Origin: Lepas anatifera
Taxonomy: Eukaryota > Arthropoda > Thecostraca > Lepadidae
Reading direction: 5' to 3'
Assembly: GCA_034440635.1 (NCBI GenBank)
Contig: JAOTON010002266.1
Coordinates: 1,178,001-1,242,000, forward strand
Length of the DNA: 64,000 nucleotides
Numbering within the stretch: position 1 is the stretch's first letter; each line of letters opens with the position of its first letter. The notes under the pieces are model-generated. The model saw nothing but the letters and a program-made list of their open reading frames with translations. It did no database searches and was not told where the DNA came from. Below are positions 1 through 10,104 of this stretch, piece after piece. The translations under genes were made by a program, and so were the position numbers.

Positions 1-1868
1 AATCACCTCTGAGACTGAAACTTTGGCGTTCCTGAGACTGACTCTCGGAGGCCCCCTTGAAATAGACTTGCGAGGCCCTGAGAACCACTCTCTGGGGCCC
101 CTGAGACTAGCTCGGCCCCCCCCACCTCCCCTGAGAAAGACTCCCGGGGCCCCTGACACCGACTTTTTGGGCCCCTGGGGGCCCCGAAATCTGCTTTCGG
201 GGGCCTTGAGACTGACTCAGGGCGGGGGCCTTGAGGACGACTCGGGACGCCCTGAGAACAAATCTTCAGGGGCCCCTGAGACTGACTCTGGGGGCAGCGT
301 GATCAGAGAATTCTTTGCAGTGGTTCAGATTGGTCCAAGGGGTCTGCGGACGCCTAGGGCCCCCTTGGCTACACCACTGCATCCACACTTTCGGGGGCCC
401 TCCGAAATCACCATTTGGGGGCCCCTAAAATAATTTATCCCCCAGACCAATACTCCGGAGCCCCTTGATACTAATGCCCGGGGGCTTCTAAGACCAAGCT
501 CGGGGTCCCACTTAGATCAGGCTCAGGGACATCCTTAGACCCATGCTCGCGCTTTTCTCGGGAGTAACTTGACACCGATGTTCCGGGGCCCTCAAGATCA
601 ATATTTCGAGCCCCCCCCGAGACTAATGCTCGGTGCTCTGGAGTCCCTCAATGCCGATACTCGGGGGTCCTGAACCCAGGCTTGGGGCCCCTGAGACCAA
701 ACTCTGCGTCCATGAGATCAATGCTCGTGCCTCACTCATGGGTCCCTCGATATCAATAGTCGGGTGCACCCCGAGGGGGGCCCTGAACCCCTGAGACCAA
801 GCTCGGGGGCCCCTGAGACCAAGCTTTAGGGGACCCTGAGACGAAGCTCGGATGCTCCCTGGGACCAAGCTCGAGGGCCCCCTGACACCAAGCTCGGGGG
901 TTCCTTGAGACCAAGCTCGAGACCCCGTGAGGCCAAGATCGAAAGGCCCATGAGACCAAACATCGAAATGTCCATGAGACCAAGCTCGGTTGTCCCCTGA
1001 GACCAAGTTCGGGGGCCCTGAGACCAAGCTCAGGGGCCCCCGAGATCAATGTTTGGTATTCCAGAGCCCTCGATACCGATGATCGGGGCCCCCTGAGACC
1101 AAGCTCGGAAAGCCCGTGAGACCAAGCTCGGGGGCCCCTGAGACCAAGCTCAGGGGCCCCCGAGATCAATGTTTGGTATTCCAGAGCCCTCGATACCGAT
1201 GATCGGGGGGTCCCCTGAGACCAAGCTTGGGAGCCCCCTGAGACCAAGATCAGGGGCCCCCGAGACCAATGCTGGTGTTTTCCAGTGCATACGGTCAGGC
1301 TTATGCATCAGATACCCTCGGATGCCTCCCTGAGACCAAGCTCGAGGGCCCCCTGACACTAAGCTTGGGGAGAGGGGGGCCTGAGACCAATCTTGGGGGC
1401 ACCCCTGAGACCAAGCTCGAGGGTCCCCTGAGACTAAGCTCGGGGCCCTGAGACCAAGCTCGGGCCCCTGAGACCAAGCTCGGGGGCCCTGAAACCAAGC
1501 TCGGGGCCCCTGAGACCAAAATCAAAAGGCCTGTGAGACCGAGCTCAGGGGGATGGACCTTGAGACCAAGCTCGGGGGCCCTGAGGCCAAGCTCGGGACC
1601 CCCTGAGACTGAACCTAAGGGTCCCCCAAGATCAATATTCGGTATTCTGGAGCCCTCGATACCGATTATCGGGGGCCTCCTGAGACCAAGCTCGGGAGCC
1701 CCCCCTCACCGAGACCAAGCTCAGGGGCCCCCGAGATCAATTTTTGTGTTTTTAGTGCATAAGGTCAGCCCAAGGGGGTCCGCGGACCCCACGGACCCCC
1801 TCCCCTGGCTACGCCACTGTCAGAACATCTCAAGGGGCCCATTCAAGCTCAGTGGTCAGTGGCTGTAA
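1..1868. repeat. Degenerate GC-rich minisatellite array
   Basis: Short units of about 20-30 bp built on CCCCTGAGACCAAGCTCGGG recur with many substitutions and length changes. The array opens long reading frames on both strands (MVSG-type repeats on the minus strand), but these are by-products of the unit. A 120-bp stretch occurs twice (1021-1080 equals 1141-1200), with a third diverged relative near 1625-1675. Two embedded segments (about 318-384 and 1765-1822) end in a GGCTACGCCACTG-like sequence resembling hAT terminal repeats, so the array may have grown inside hAT-type elements. That link is inference. Confidence 0.85.
1021..1200. repeat. 120-bp higher-order duplication inside the array
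   Basis: Bases 1021-1080 and 1141-1200 are identical, and the intervening sequence is of the same type, giving a 120-bp higher-order period. Identity across 60 bases, in an array whose basic units are strongly diverged, shows that this duplication is much younger than the array. Confidence 0.9.
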
Positions 1869-2413
1869 AGCCTTATAGGTGGTCCCAGACCATCTCAGGG
1901 GCTCTCAGTTCAACACAGAGGCCAATATTAGCTCTGATGACCAGATAAGCTTAAGGGCCCGGATCATCCAGGGGCCCCTTGTCGGCATATATGGGGTTTC
2001 AGAACAGTTCAGGGTTTCAATTAAAGCTTACAACCCAATTTCAAGGCAGGGGCCCTATTACTGTGCAGGGGCCTCAGATAAGTTTAGGGTCTTCTGTGCA
2101 TCACAGGGGATCCAGATTAGCACAAGGGACAATATTAACTTTACGGTCCCAGCTCAGCTCAGGGCCCCCCCCGGTCGGTGGATATAGGGCCTGGCCAACT
2201 CACAGGGCCCTGTTCAAGGTCACGGCTCCTAGCTCAGTTTAGGCATCCTAGAAGAGTTCATGCTACCCAAACCACCTCAGGGGCGCTCAGTTCAGCTCAA
2301 GGGGCCCAGATTAGCTCGTATGGCATCAGAGACCAGTTCAGGGGCCCCAGAAGCTCAGGGGACCTTAAAATCGACACATAGGACCTCAACTTAGTTTAGG
2401 GGTACAGGTAAGT
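1869..2413. repeat. Second GGGGCCC/AGCTCAG degenerate array
   Basis: Continues from the first array with another consensus (CAGGGGCCC...AGCTCAG or AGTTCAG, roughly every 20-45 bp). Units are highly diverged. No gene was recognised. Confidence 0.6.
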
Positions 2414-3451
2414 TTAACCCTCGCCCCACCGGAAGGGGGCCATCGATGGCCCCCCTAAGGTTTTTCCGGGATAGCAGAAAAACGACGAGGCGCAGCACCG
2501 CGGTTGAGGGCTCTACCTCTCACTGCATCATTTTCCCATCATCCCTGAAATTTTTTACCCCGGGTCACCCAAGGTCAGGTCACCAGACGAGGTCAACCAA
2601 GGTCACCTCACTTCACCTTTAGAGCTCTGTAAGAGCTACATTTCAAAGTCGATCGATTTGAAACTTCCTACACTTCATGACCCCTGCAGGGTCTACAAGG
2701 TGTATATCCGGGATTTTTCGATTTCGTACCCTGAGGTCAGGTCACGAGGCGACCTCTCCCATTGGAAAAGCATGGGGAAAAGCTATTTCATGATATAAAA
2801 GCCACAAAAATGATTGGAAATACTCAGACTGCTCAGAACAACGTTTTTGGACACCCTTTCACGGATCCCAGGGGTCATATTTTCCCTTTGACTTTTCCAA
2901 GGTCATGCAAGGTCACCAGAGGTCAAAAACAGTATTTTGACAATAACTTTTGACCTAATTGAGCTAGAGCAGTGAAACAAACACCATCGTGTTTGTCTTG
3001 TCACTGGCTTTTATTTGATATACGGCAAGGTCACTTTTTGACCTTTCGTGACCTCAGGTCATATTAGGTCACGAGGTGACCTCTGGCGGTCAAACCACTG
3101 GCGGGAGGTCTTTACGTTCCACATAGCGGAAAAAGTACTGGCAATTTGCTATCAAATGTACTTTACCAGGCCTCAATAGCTCTAATGACATAGGAGTTAT
3201 ACCCAGTTTGCTTAATCATTGCATATCTGAGTGAAAATAGCCGATCTTGACCTAATTTGACCTCTGGAGGTCAAACCATTGACCTGAGCACTAAAACATG
3301 CGAAGTAATTTCTTACTGAATTCACGCGAGCTTTCTAATGCACTTTGCAGATTTGCGCTAACGCCCATATTTTCGGAGTTAGAGGGGGGGCCATCGATGG
3401 CCCCCCGGTGGGGCGAAGGTGGCGCCGGACCCCCGGTGGGGCGCGGGTTAA
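2414..3451. mobile_element. TTAA-flanked non-autonomous DNA transposon, copy A
   Basis: TTAA lies at both ends (2414-2417 and 3448-3451). The termini are inverted: the left end begins CCCTCGCCCCACCGG and the complement of the right end begins CCCGCGCCCCACCGG. A palindrome centred on CCATCGATGG sits near each end (2435-2454 and 3385-3406). TTAA target sites and CCC-starting termini are hallmarks of the piggyBac superfamily. No transposase is encoded, so this is a non-autonomous copy. The interior is rich in AGGTCA/TGACCT hexamers, for example at 2590, 2600, 2900, 2910 and 2920. The right end carries an extra block of about 28 bp duplicating the terminal motif. Confidence 0.7.
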
Positions 3452-3599
3452 CGGAGTTCCGGGGCAAGCTATCGGGCCAGTTAGAGTTTCTTGCTTGATA
3501 TTACAGTTCTTGATATTCTTATCTCCGTTGCGGGGGCCCATCACTGAAAAGTGGGGGGCCAGTGGCCCCCTGGCCCCCCGGTTCCTACGCCTATGACAG
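3452..3599. mobile_element. Fragment ending in GGCC-rich terminal motif
   Basis: The segment ends with GGGGCCAGTGGCCCCCTGG followed by CCGGTTCCTACGCCTATG. Related ends occur near 28915-28965, 32950-33040 and 38190-38330, with an inverted-looking start at 43821. I read these as termini of one dispersed element family whose class I cannot name. Confidence 0.4.
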
Positions 3600-5382
3600 A
3601 ATATATCGCTGAGGGGTGACACGTTTAAAAAGCTGTTCACCACACGAGGTAAACTATTAAAAACTCCTGAGGCAACAGCGTTTACTCGAGCCGGCGGTAC
3701 ACTAAACAAAGTAGAACGGGGAATCATATTGGTTCTGACCGGCACATGTACCGTAAACCTTTCTAAAAGATGTGACGATGAGATGAGGGTTCTAAAAACT
3801 TTACATAAAAACAAGATATCACTTTAGTGGTGCCTAGCCTGGAGGGATTGCACATTGTAGAAACTAAGGAGGTACTTGTAGTCTAGCACAGCACTGGCAG
3901 GCTCAGTATGGTTGGCTAGCCACATGAGGAATTTATGTTGAACCCTATCCACGCGAATGAGATGACCTATTGCTGTCCCGCCCCCAAATGACGGAGCAGT
4001 ATTCAAGAATTGACCGAACATTTGCGTTGAACACGGAACGGCCGCACGCTTGTCCAGTTTGTGTCTGGGGGAAGCTGACTGGAAGGTTCGAATTAGAAGG
4101 CCTAATGCCCTATTGGCTTTTTATACTATGGAATTGATATGTTTAGAGTGATTTTGAATGCTTTACATTTTGATGCGTTAAGCTTCAGCTTCCAGTCTGC
4201 TGCCCAGCGCGCAACCGCATCCAAGTCATTTTGAAGCCTGATGACGTCATTATGGTTGGCAATTTGACTGAAAATTTTATCGGCAAACATCAAACAGTTT
4301 GCAGAGATTACAGATGGCAAATCATTCACGTAGAGAAGGAACAGCAAAGGCGAGATATGCCCGCCTTCCGGCGTCCCCGAGACAGCCGGAGTCCACTCGG
4401 ACATCTTTTCATTTAACACCACTCTCTGCTTCCGCCTCCCGAGGTACGATGTGAGCCATTTCAAAGCTTGTCCATCCAGGCCATACATACATAGAAGTTT
4501 ATAGAGCAGTAGGCGATGATTTACGCTTTGGAAGGCACTGAAGAAATCTGTGTAAACCACATCGAGCTGAGATTTATGTTGAATAGCCGCCCATCCATGT
4601 GCAAGGGAAGATGCCAGATTTGAAGCGCAAGATCTATGCTGTATAAACCCGTGTTGAGTTTCCGAAAGGAGAGGTCTGACGTGTTGAATAAATCTGATCG
4701 CTGACTATTTTCTCAAACACTTTTGCACACAAAGGCAATAATGAAACCGAATGATAGTTTTCTGGATTTTTTCTGGAGCCTTTTTTGTAAATGGGGACAA
4801 TATTTGCCTCTGCCCACTGTTCTGGAAATATACCGTTAGCCAGCGATAAACGGAAAATCTTGCACAGAATAACTGCCATCTCCACCGTACACTGCCTAAG
4901 AATGCGAGCGCTTAACCTGTCAGGGCCACAAGCTTTACTCACTACCAGATCTTTGAGTAAACGGCACACAGCTTCCTCTGTCACGTGGAAGTCCGATAAT
5001 GTTTCATCGGTCGAGTAGGGTAGGTTTGGAAAATGAGTAACGTTTGGGGCGGAAAATTTCTTTGCAAATGTTCGATTCAGCAAATTTGCTCTACCAACGT
5101 CGTCGGATATCTGTGTACCGTTTGACTCTAACACCGAAATCCCCTTCACCTGCTTAAAACACTTAAGAAAAGACCTAAATCGTTTCGGATTCGAGACAAA
5201 ATCACCCATGATGCCCTGCAGGTACTCAGAGTAACTCCTACCAGATACACGTTTGAGCAGGGCGCGATTTCGCACGAGTTCCAACTTAACTCGCTCATCT
5301 TCAGGCTGGCGTTTCATGCGCTCAAAAGCTGCCTGTTTTAACGTAAGATTTTTTAACATTAACTTTAATTTTTGAATATTTA
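3600..5382 (-). pseudogene. Non-LTR retrotransposon reverse transcriptase relic
   Basis: Minus-strand pieces follow retrotransposon order. At 5464-4634 are the pre-RT and first RT motifs, including an SLLP-type motif and SKACGPDRLS. At 4560-4126 are FFSAFQSVNH (motif A region), GTPEGGHISPLLF (motif B region) and MFADK, where the catalytic FADD has lost its second Asp. At 4021-3824 and 3814-3600 is the C-terminal region ending near NAVASGVFNSLP. The pieces lie in different frames with frameshifts between them, so the copy is dead. It resembles the APE-type CR1/Jockey group; the clade is not certain. The 5' side is cut by the TIR element beginning at 5383. Confidence 0.8.
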
Positions 5383-7050
5383 GGGGAAAGTGGGGGGTCA
5401 TGGACACCGTGGGTAAGACGGACACCCCCTGCCTGGGACGAACTGACAGAGCCACGACCGGCAAAAGCGTGTAATACGCTTCCTTTTAGCGCGCGTCGGT
5501 CGCAGAGCAACGTTGGGTGCGGTAAGCTATCCAGGTTTTATACAATTTTCATAATAGTAAAAACTGCAACTCGTGTGTTTTTTTCACAATCTAATTCGTA
5601 AGGTCATTGCATAGATGTTTCTATAGATATTTTATTGGTATTATGTAATATGGTTCTTCAAGATGCTAATTTTCTTCACCGCAGTCGCTGTGTGATCGCA
5701 ATGTCGTCCGATTCATATCCAAGTTTGTTTAGGAAGAGCGAAGTGGGGTCAGACGGACAACACGTGTGGGGCAAGATGGACATGGTGTCCATATTACCCC
5801 GAACAAGAGTATATCTAATTTTATATAATATACGCTTAAATAAATAAAGGCTGATTGTTTGGGAGGGGAGGGGGGTGGGGATACAGGGCCCGAAATGCTG
5901 GAGAACATATAATTATATTTGGTGGTCATCCAGGAGCAGGTGTACCTCTCGACCCTCAGCGCCCTTTGAAATGATCACGGTGCCCCCTGATTGATTGATG
6001 GGCCCCTAAAGTGCCGCTTCCAATCCCTCCCCTCAGGAGCGGGGGAGGGGCGCTCTTAGCCTTGCGAGAGGATTTGGCGCCCACCTGATCGGTTTTGCGT
6101 TCCAAAAGTGGCACCCCCTGGGAGACGCGCACCCAGGATTTTTATTTGGGGCGGGGAGGGGGCCGGCTGACGAGAGAGGGCAGCAGGCCAGTGGAGGGCG
6201 CAGCATTTGGCCTCAGGGGGCACACTTGTTCACCCAAAGAGCGGTCAATTTTCGCATCCTGGGGGGGGGTGGGGGTGAGAGCGGTGAATTGTTTGCTTCA
6301 CAGACCTACAGTAAATTGTTTTAGTGGGCGGCGTGTTGGATTCAGGGGCAGCAAAGTTAGTATAGGGGGGCGGCATGTTGGGTGCAGGGGCGACAGTCAG
6401 CGTAACACTGCCTCTAAAAGTCAGGTGAAGGCTCATCATTCCCCTCGTTGGGTGCATTCGGCTCCCCACATGGATGGGGCCGGCACTTTGGAGCCAAACC
6501 GTTTGTGGGGGGTGGGCCCGCTGCTCGCCCCTGGGTGCGCGCCCGCCCCCTGACCCGGATGGCGCCCCCTCCCTGGCAAGGTGCCCCTCCCTCCTGATCG
6601 GCGATCCTGGATCAACCTATGCACAGTTCCACGACAGTCCTTGATACTTTAATCCTCCATCATAAAAAATTCAGAAAAGGCATCACCCCCTTTGACCCTT
6701 TGACGCAAAAAAGTAAGAAAATGCCCCCATCCTCGCGACGGACGACAGTTGCCTAGTGGGTGGATTCAGATGGAAATCTTCAAGGCCTGGTTCGATCAAT
6801 TTGTTCATCTTGTCCATCTTTCCCCATGGGGTGACCATGTTACCCCACTAGGTGGGGCGAAATGGACTTTTACTACTTTTTCTAAACTTAATGCAAATTC
6901 TAATATGATAATTACAGACACATAGCTGCTTGTACACTGGTAGATAAATGTCTGAAGTATCTCTACAGCAAAAATAAGAACGAAACAAGCTCATTAAGTT
7001 ATCAAAAACTCACACCATCGTTACGGTGTCCGTGACCCCCCACTTTCCCC
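5383..7050. mobile_element. TA-flanked TIR element (mariner-like, non-autonomous)
   Basis: The left end reads GGGGAAAGTGGGGGGTCATG and the right end is its near-perfect inverse (7021-7050, CATGGACACCG versus CACGGACACCG). TA dinucleotides flank both ends (5381-5382, 7051-7052), matching the TA target site of the Tc1/mariner superfamily. Sub-terminal blocks mentioning GGGGCAAGATGGACA recur inside in both orientations (about 5755-5800 and 6805-6870). No transposase frame is visible. A second repeat (5923-6620) sits inside. Confidence 0.65.
5923..6620. mobile_element. GGATCC-type MITE with internal GCGCCCCCT repeats
   Basis: Starts near TCATCCAGGAGCAGG and ends GATCCTGGATCAACCTATG, degenerate versions of the pair CATAGGCGGATCCAGG/CCTGGATCCGCCTATG that delimits copies at 50969-51228 and 61847-62115. 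The interior is a list of diverged GGCGCCCCCTGAAA-like units. It is nested inside the TA-flanked element. Confidence 0.5.
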
Positions 7051-7052
7051 TA

Positions 7053-7424
7053 TCTACGAAACAGGTTCCGAAATACTACACGTATGGTAAGAAAATCTCA
7101 AGCTCTCGTTCGACGCAGCTTAGAGTCGATATGTCAAAATTAAACGTCCATGCTCACCAAATGCTTGGATCAGATACCCCGTTCTGCTGCTGCGGCCATC
7201 CAAACGAAAACACAAAGCATTTTTCCCATTGCTATGCAGTACAGAGAAACGTTCTCCACTGTAATATTTCCCTCATAATAGGAGCCGATTTTTCACATTT
7301 TTCAGCCGGTCAAAAAATAATAATTTTGATTCACGGAGAAACAAACGCACACAATATTAACCCGGCAATAGCGAAAGAAACTTTAAAATTTATATCCCAT
7401 ACTAAACGATTTTTGGGTCGTTAG
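7053..7424 (+). pseudogene. 3' end of a non-LTR retrotransposon ORF2
   Basis: The encoded segment has the C-terminal pattern of Jockey-like retroelements: an R-x-x-K-LN-H motif (SKLNVHAHQ), then CCCGHPNENTKHFSHC, a Cys/His cluster of C-x-C-(spacer)-H-F-x-x-C form, ending at TKRFLGR. Everything upstream, including the polymerase core, is missing; the left edge is the TIR element. The stretch 7425-7560 is probably the 3' UTR. It differs from the LINE at 3600-5382 in orientation and C-terminal type. Confidence 0.6.
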
Positions 7425-7560
7425 CCCCGACACTTCATCCCGAAGACGCCGACGTGTTGAGGACACCTTCGTATCCTGCTGGAATGAGAGGCGAGCGGCC
7501 ATGGCCGACGGGTGGTCCGACTGTGCCACAGATTAAGGCACTGCTGTAGAGAGGTGCCTT

Positions 7561-8050
7561 GATTTAAACGCCATGCGCTTTTGCACCAATCGAAACGTTT
7601 GTTATTGATGATGAATGTGTTGTTCGAATGAAATCACGTTTGTATGTATGTATATAGATAAAAGCAGCGTCGGCAGCGCGCGGTCGCAGGGGATAAGCAC
7701 GAAGCAGGTACCCAGCGTAGTATGTAAGAACGTACCACCTCTCAACACGTCTGCACAGGGGCTCACGAGGTGCCCGTTCCCGAATAATCTCATAAAAAAC
7801 AGGGGTACAGGATTTCAGAATAGGGAACCGCATCCCGAGAACTGAAAATTAGCACACGATCATTCGCCATAAGCAAACGGAATCGGCATAAGGCAGTAAT
7901 GCTCACTTGTCATCAGAACGATGCAGTTAGACACGAGATCGCTCCCCCGCCCGCCGCCGACGTCCCCGTCAGGACACCAGGTAAGGAGCAGCACAAGCGC
8001 GGCGCCGCCACTCGGCCTCCGTCCCCGTCCCTCGCACCAGCTCGCATGCT
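7561..8050. other. Unassigned stretch
   Basis: Several short frames are open on both strands, but none shows a recognisable domain and all are interrupted within 90 codons. I see no RNA gene or splice pattern that I can defend. Confidence 0.4.
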
Positions 8051-8349
8051 CGGAGGGCATGTGGGGGGACCCATCAGACGACCGAGGGCATGTGGAGAAC
8101 CCATCAGACGACCGAGGGCATGTGGAGAACCCATCAGACGACCGAGGGCATGTGGAGGACCCATCAGACGACCGAGGGCATGTGGAGGACCCAACAGACG
8201 ACCGAGGGCATGTGGAGGACCCATCAGACGACCGAGGGCATGTGGAGGACCCATCAGACGACCGAGGGCATGTGGAGGACCCATCAGACGACCGAGGGCA
8301 TGTGAAGAACCCATCAGACGACCGAGGGCATGTGAAGGACCCATCAGAT
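8051..8349. repeat. 30-bp minisatellite, about 10 copies
   Basis: A unit containing GACCGAGGGCATGTGGAGGA recurs every 30 bp with very few substitutions (GGAGGAC/GGAGAAC/GAAGGAC variants). Because 30 is a multiple of three and the unit lacks stops, four overlapping frames look open (for example HQTTEGMWRT repeats). These are not treated as genes. The near identity of units indicates recent expansion. Confidence 0.95.
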
Positions 8350-8458
8350 GACAGAGATTCCGAGACTAGTTGTCCTCCTCAGTCATCCGTCGCTGGAGAG
8401 ACTCGCCACCGTCAGGGAGGGCTAGACGCTGCTGCCCGAGTTGTTTGTTTTTTGTGTA

Positions 8459-8582
8459 GCGCTAACGCGGGCCTAGTGCGTCTGGGAGGGCCAGACGCCG
8501 CCACCGAGAGTTTCGTGACGGCGCTAACGCGGGGTTAGTGCGTCTGGGAGGGCCAGACGCCGCCACCAAGAGGGTTTCGTGA
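8459..8582. repeat. 62-bp tandem duplication
   Basis: Two copies of a segment beginning GCGCTAACGCGGG and containing GTCTGGGAGGGCCAGACG lie 62 bp apart (8459 and 8521). The internal CGTCTGG...CCAGACG is an inverted repeat that could form a hairpin. No gene is recognised. Confidence 0.8.
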
Positions 8583-8824
8583 CGGCGCCAGCGAGGTTTT
8601 TTTGTCAGCGCAACGGAGAGGTCAGCGGCAGTATCGGAGAGGTCCGGTGCTGCGATTGGTATGTTTTTATACACCCTCATAATACTGACCGTAATGTGGG
8701 CAACGTGGGGGCACGGCATCAGATGGAGCTGACGTCGAAGCGAATTATCAATCAGAATCAGAATCAGTGTACTCGACGAAGGTCCGCCATTACAGGGGCT
8801 TTTCACTTGTCACGTCATTGAAGT

Positions 8825-8838
8825 AAAAAATCCGCGCT
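8825..8838. repeat. Target-site duplication of Penelope element (left)
   Basis: AAAAAATCCGCGCT is repeated exactly at 14995-15008, immediately outside the two ends of the Penelope element, consistent with a 14-bp target-site duplication. Confidence 0.7.
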
Positions 8839-9525
8839 GGTAAGATGCTCCCTGGCCTCTCCCCTCGAATCCGGAAATGTAAAAAACACTGAAGATTATA
8901 TATTCGGGCACAGCCCTTCATCAGAATCGTGGAGTAAATATCAATAATTCTCAGTCCTAGTATAGCCAGACCTCGAATTGAGCTTCACACAAAAATGCCT
9001 TTTAGAATGAATCGTTAAAAATAAGATTGGATGTCGTGACAACAACCATATAGGTACCTCTAACCTAAAAGTAATGCCGACAATACGACAAACCTAGAGC
9101 AGTATTTGTGACAAACTTTTCTATTATTTCAGCCAAACACTAGCTTTTGATCAACAGTGAAAAACTCGCTGAAGTACCTTAATCGGTTATTTGAATATTT
9201 CTGTTCTTCTTATTTACTATTTTTCCGTCGACTGCAGCTAAAATGCTAACCAAAAACTACCTATTAAGCACTAGTAGACGTGATACTAGATCGGTGTAAA
9301 GACTGCATACTATCCCCTTTAAGATGATGCTATATTTTTACAATAAAAGCCTCCCTCGAATTATTTAGTTAAGATTGTACCTAGTGGTCAAGGTCAACTT
9401 TTTTGTAATTGATCAACCCATTTTCCACAGCCTGCTCCTCTGGCCCAACGTTAAGCGTCGAAAGAGTATACGTGTGGCTGTAAAAAAAACATTAAAAATT
9501 TTACATTATACTTATTCAACAACCC
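8839..9525 (-). repeat. Penelope terminal arm, 3' copy
   Basis: Inverse of 14254-14945 with only scattered mismatches. It contains the hammerhead-like motif in the same sense as the element's ORFs. It also holds the first of four spaced tandem blocks carrying GCCCAACGTTAAGCGTCGAA that continue to about 10010. Confidence 0.85.
8887..8931 (-). ncRNA. Hammerhead-ribozyme-like motif (Penelope 3' arm)
   Basis: On the minus strand the order is CAC-GATT, then core CTGATGA, a stem-loop GGGC-TGT-GCCC, then GAA, then TATAT, AATC, a four-base bulge and GTG. GATT/AATC and CAC/GTG can form stem I with an internal loop, and GGGC/GCCC forms stem II. Hammerhead ribozymes are known in Penelope-like elements. 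Stem III would be extremely short and the base before the expected cleavage site is not canonical, so activity is uncertain. Confidence 0.45.
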
Positions 9526-10010
9526 TTGCCCTTAGTATGTACCTCTTAAACAAATGCAACTTTTAAAGCTAGTTAATGTGAACAATCATTGGTAAATACT
9601 TTTCCTCAGCCTGTACCTCTAGCCCAACGTTAAGTGTCGAATGGTTATACGTCTAGCTGCAGAAAAGTATTATCAATAATTAGTTGCATATTTCAAAAAC
9701 CCCAACCCCAGTACGTACCCCTAAAATCAAAACATCTCTTTGAGCTAGTTAATCTGATCAATCATTAATAAACACTTTTTCCCAGCCTGTACCTCTGGCC
9801 CAACGTTAAGCGTTGAAAGAGTATACATCTGGTTGCAGAAAAGCACCATCAAAGATAAATTACCTAAAAAAACCTGAGCCTTACCTGTGACCTAAGTCCA
9901 TCACTTCTGACTAGCTAAACTAATTCAACCATCATAGCCCTTTTCCCAGCCTGTAAATCGGGCCCAAAGTTAAACGTCAAAAGCATATACGTCTAGCATC
10001 AATAAGACTA
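9418..10010. repeat. Four spaced repeats in Penelope 3' region
   Basis: Blocks with CAGCCTGTACCTCTGGCCCAA followed by CGTTAAGCGTCGAA and a TATACGTCTGGCTGCAGAAAA-like tail occur near 9430, 9608, 9785 and 9950, spaced about 170-180 bp. The last copy is the most diverged. They lie between the endonuclease ORF and the terminal arm, in the element's 3' untranslated region. Confidence 0.75.
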
Positions 10011-10104
10011 TCAATAATGTAAGGAAGTCCTACCCCAGAACACATATACTTACGCTGATCCCTCCCTTACCTCTTAAGCCACTGCTGTTAAGTGATAGCC
10101 TATC

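Noticed and set aside
623..1525. MVSG/LVSG repeat proteins on the minus strand
   Set aside because: Degenerate array units read through; frames overlap and contradict each other, and no start, splice or domain evidence exists.
8051..8349. CRISPR-like array (30-bp repeats)
   Set aside because: Units abut without unique spacers, and the DNA is from an animal nuclear genome.
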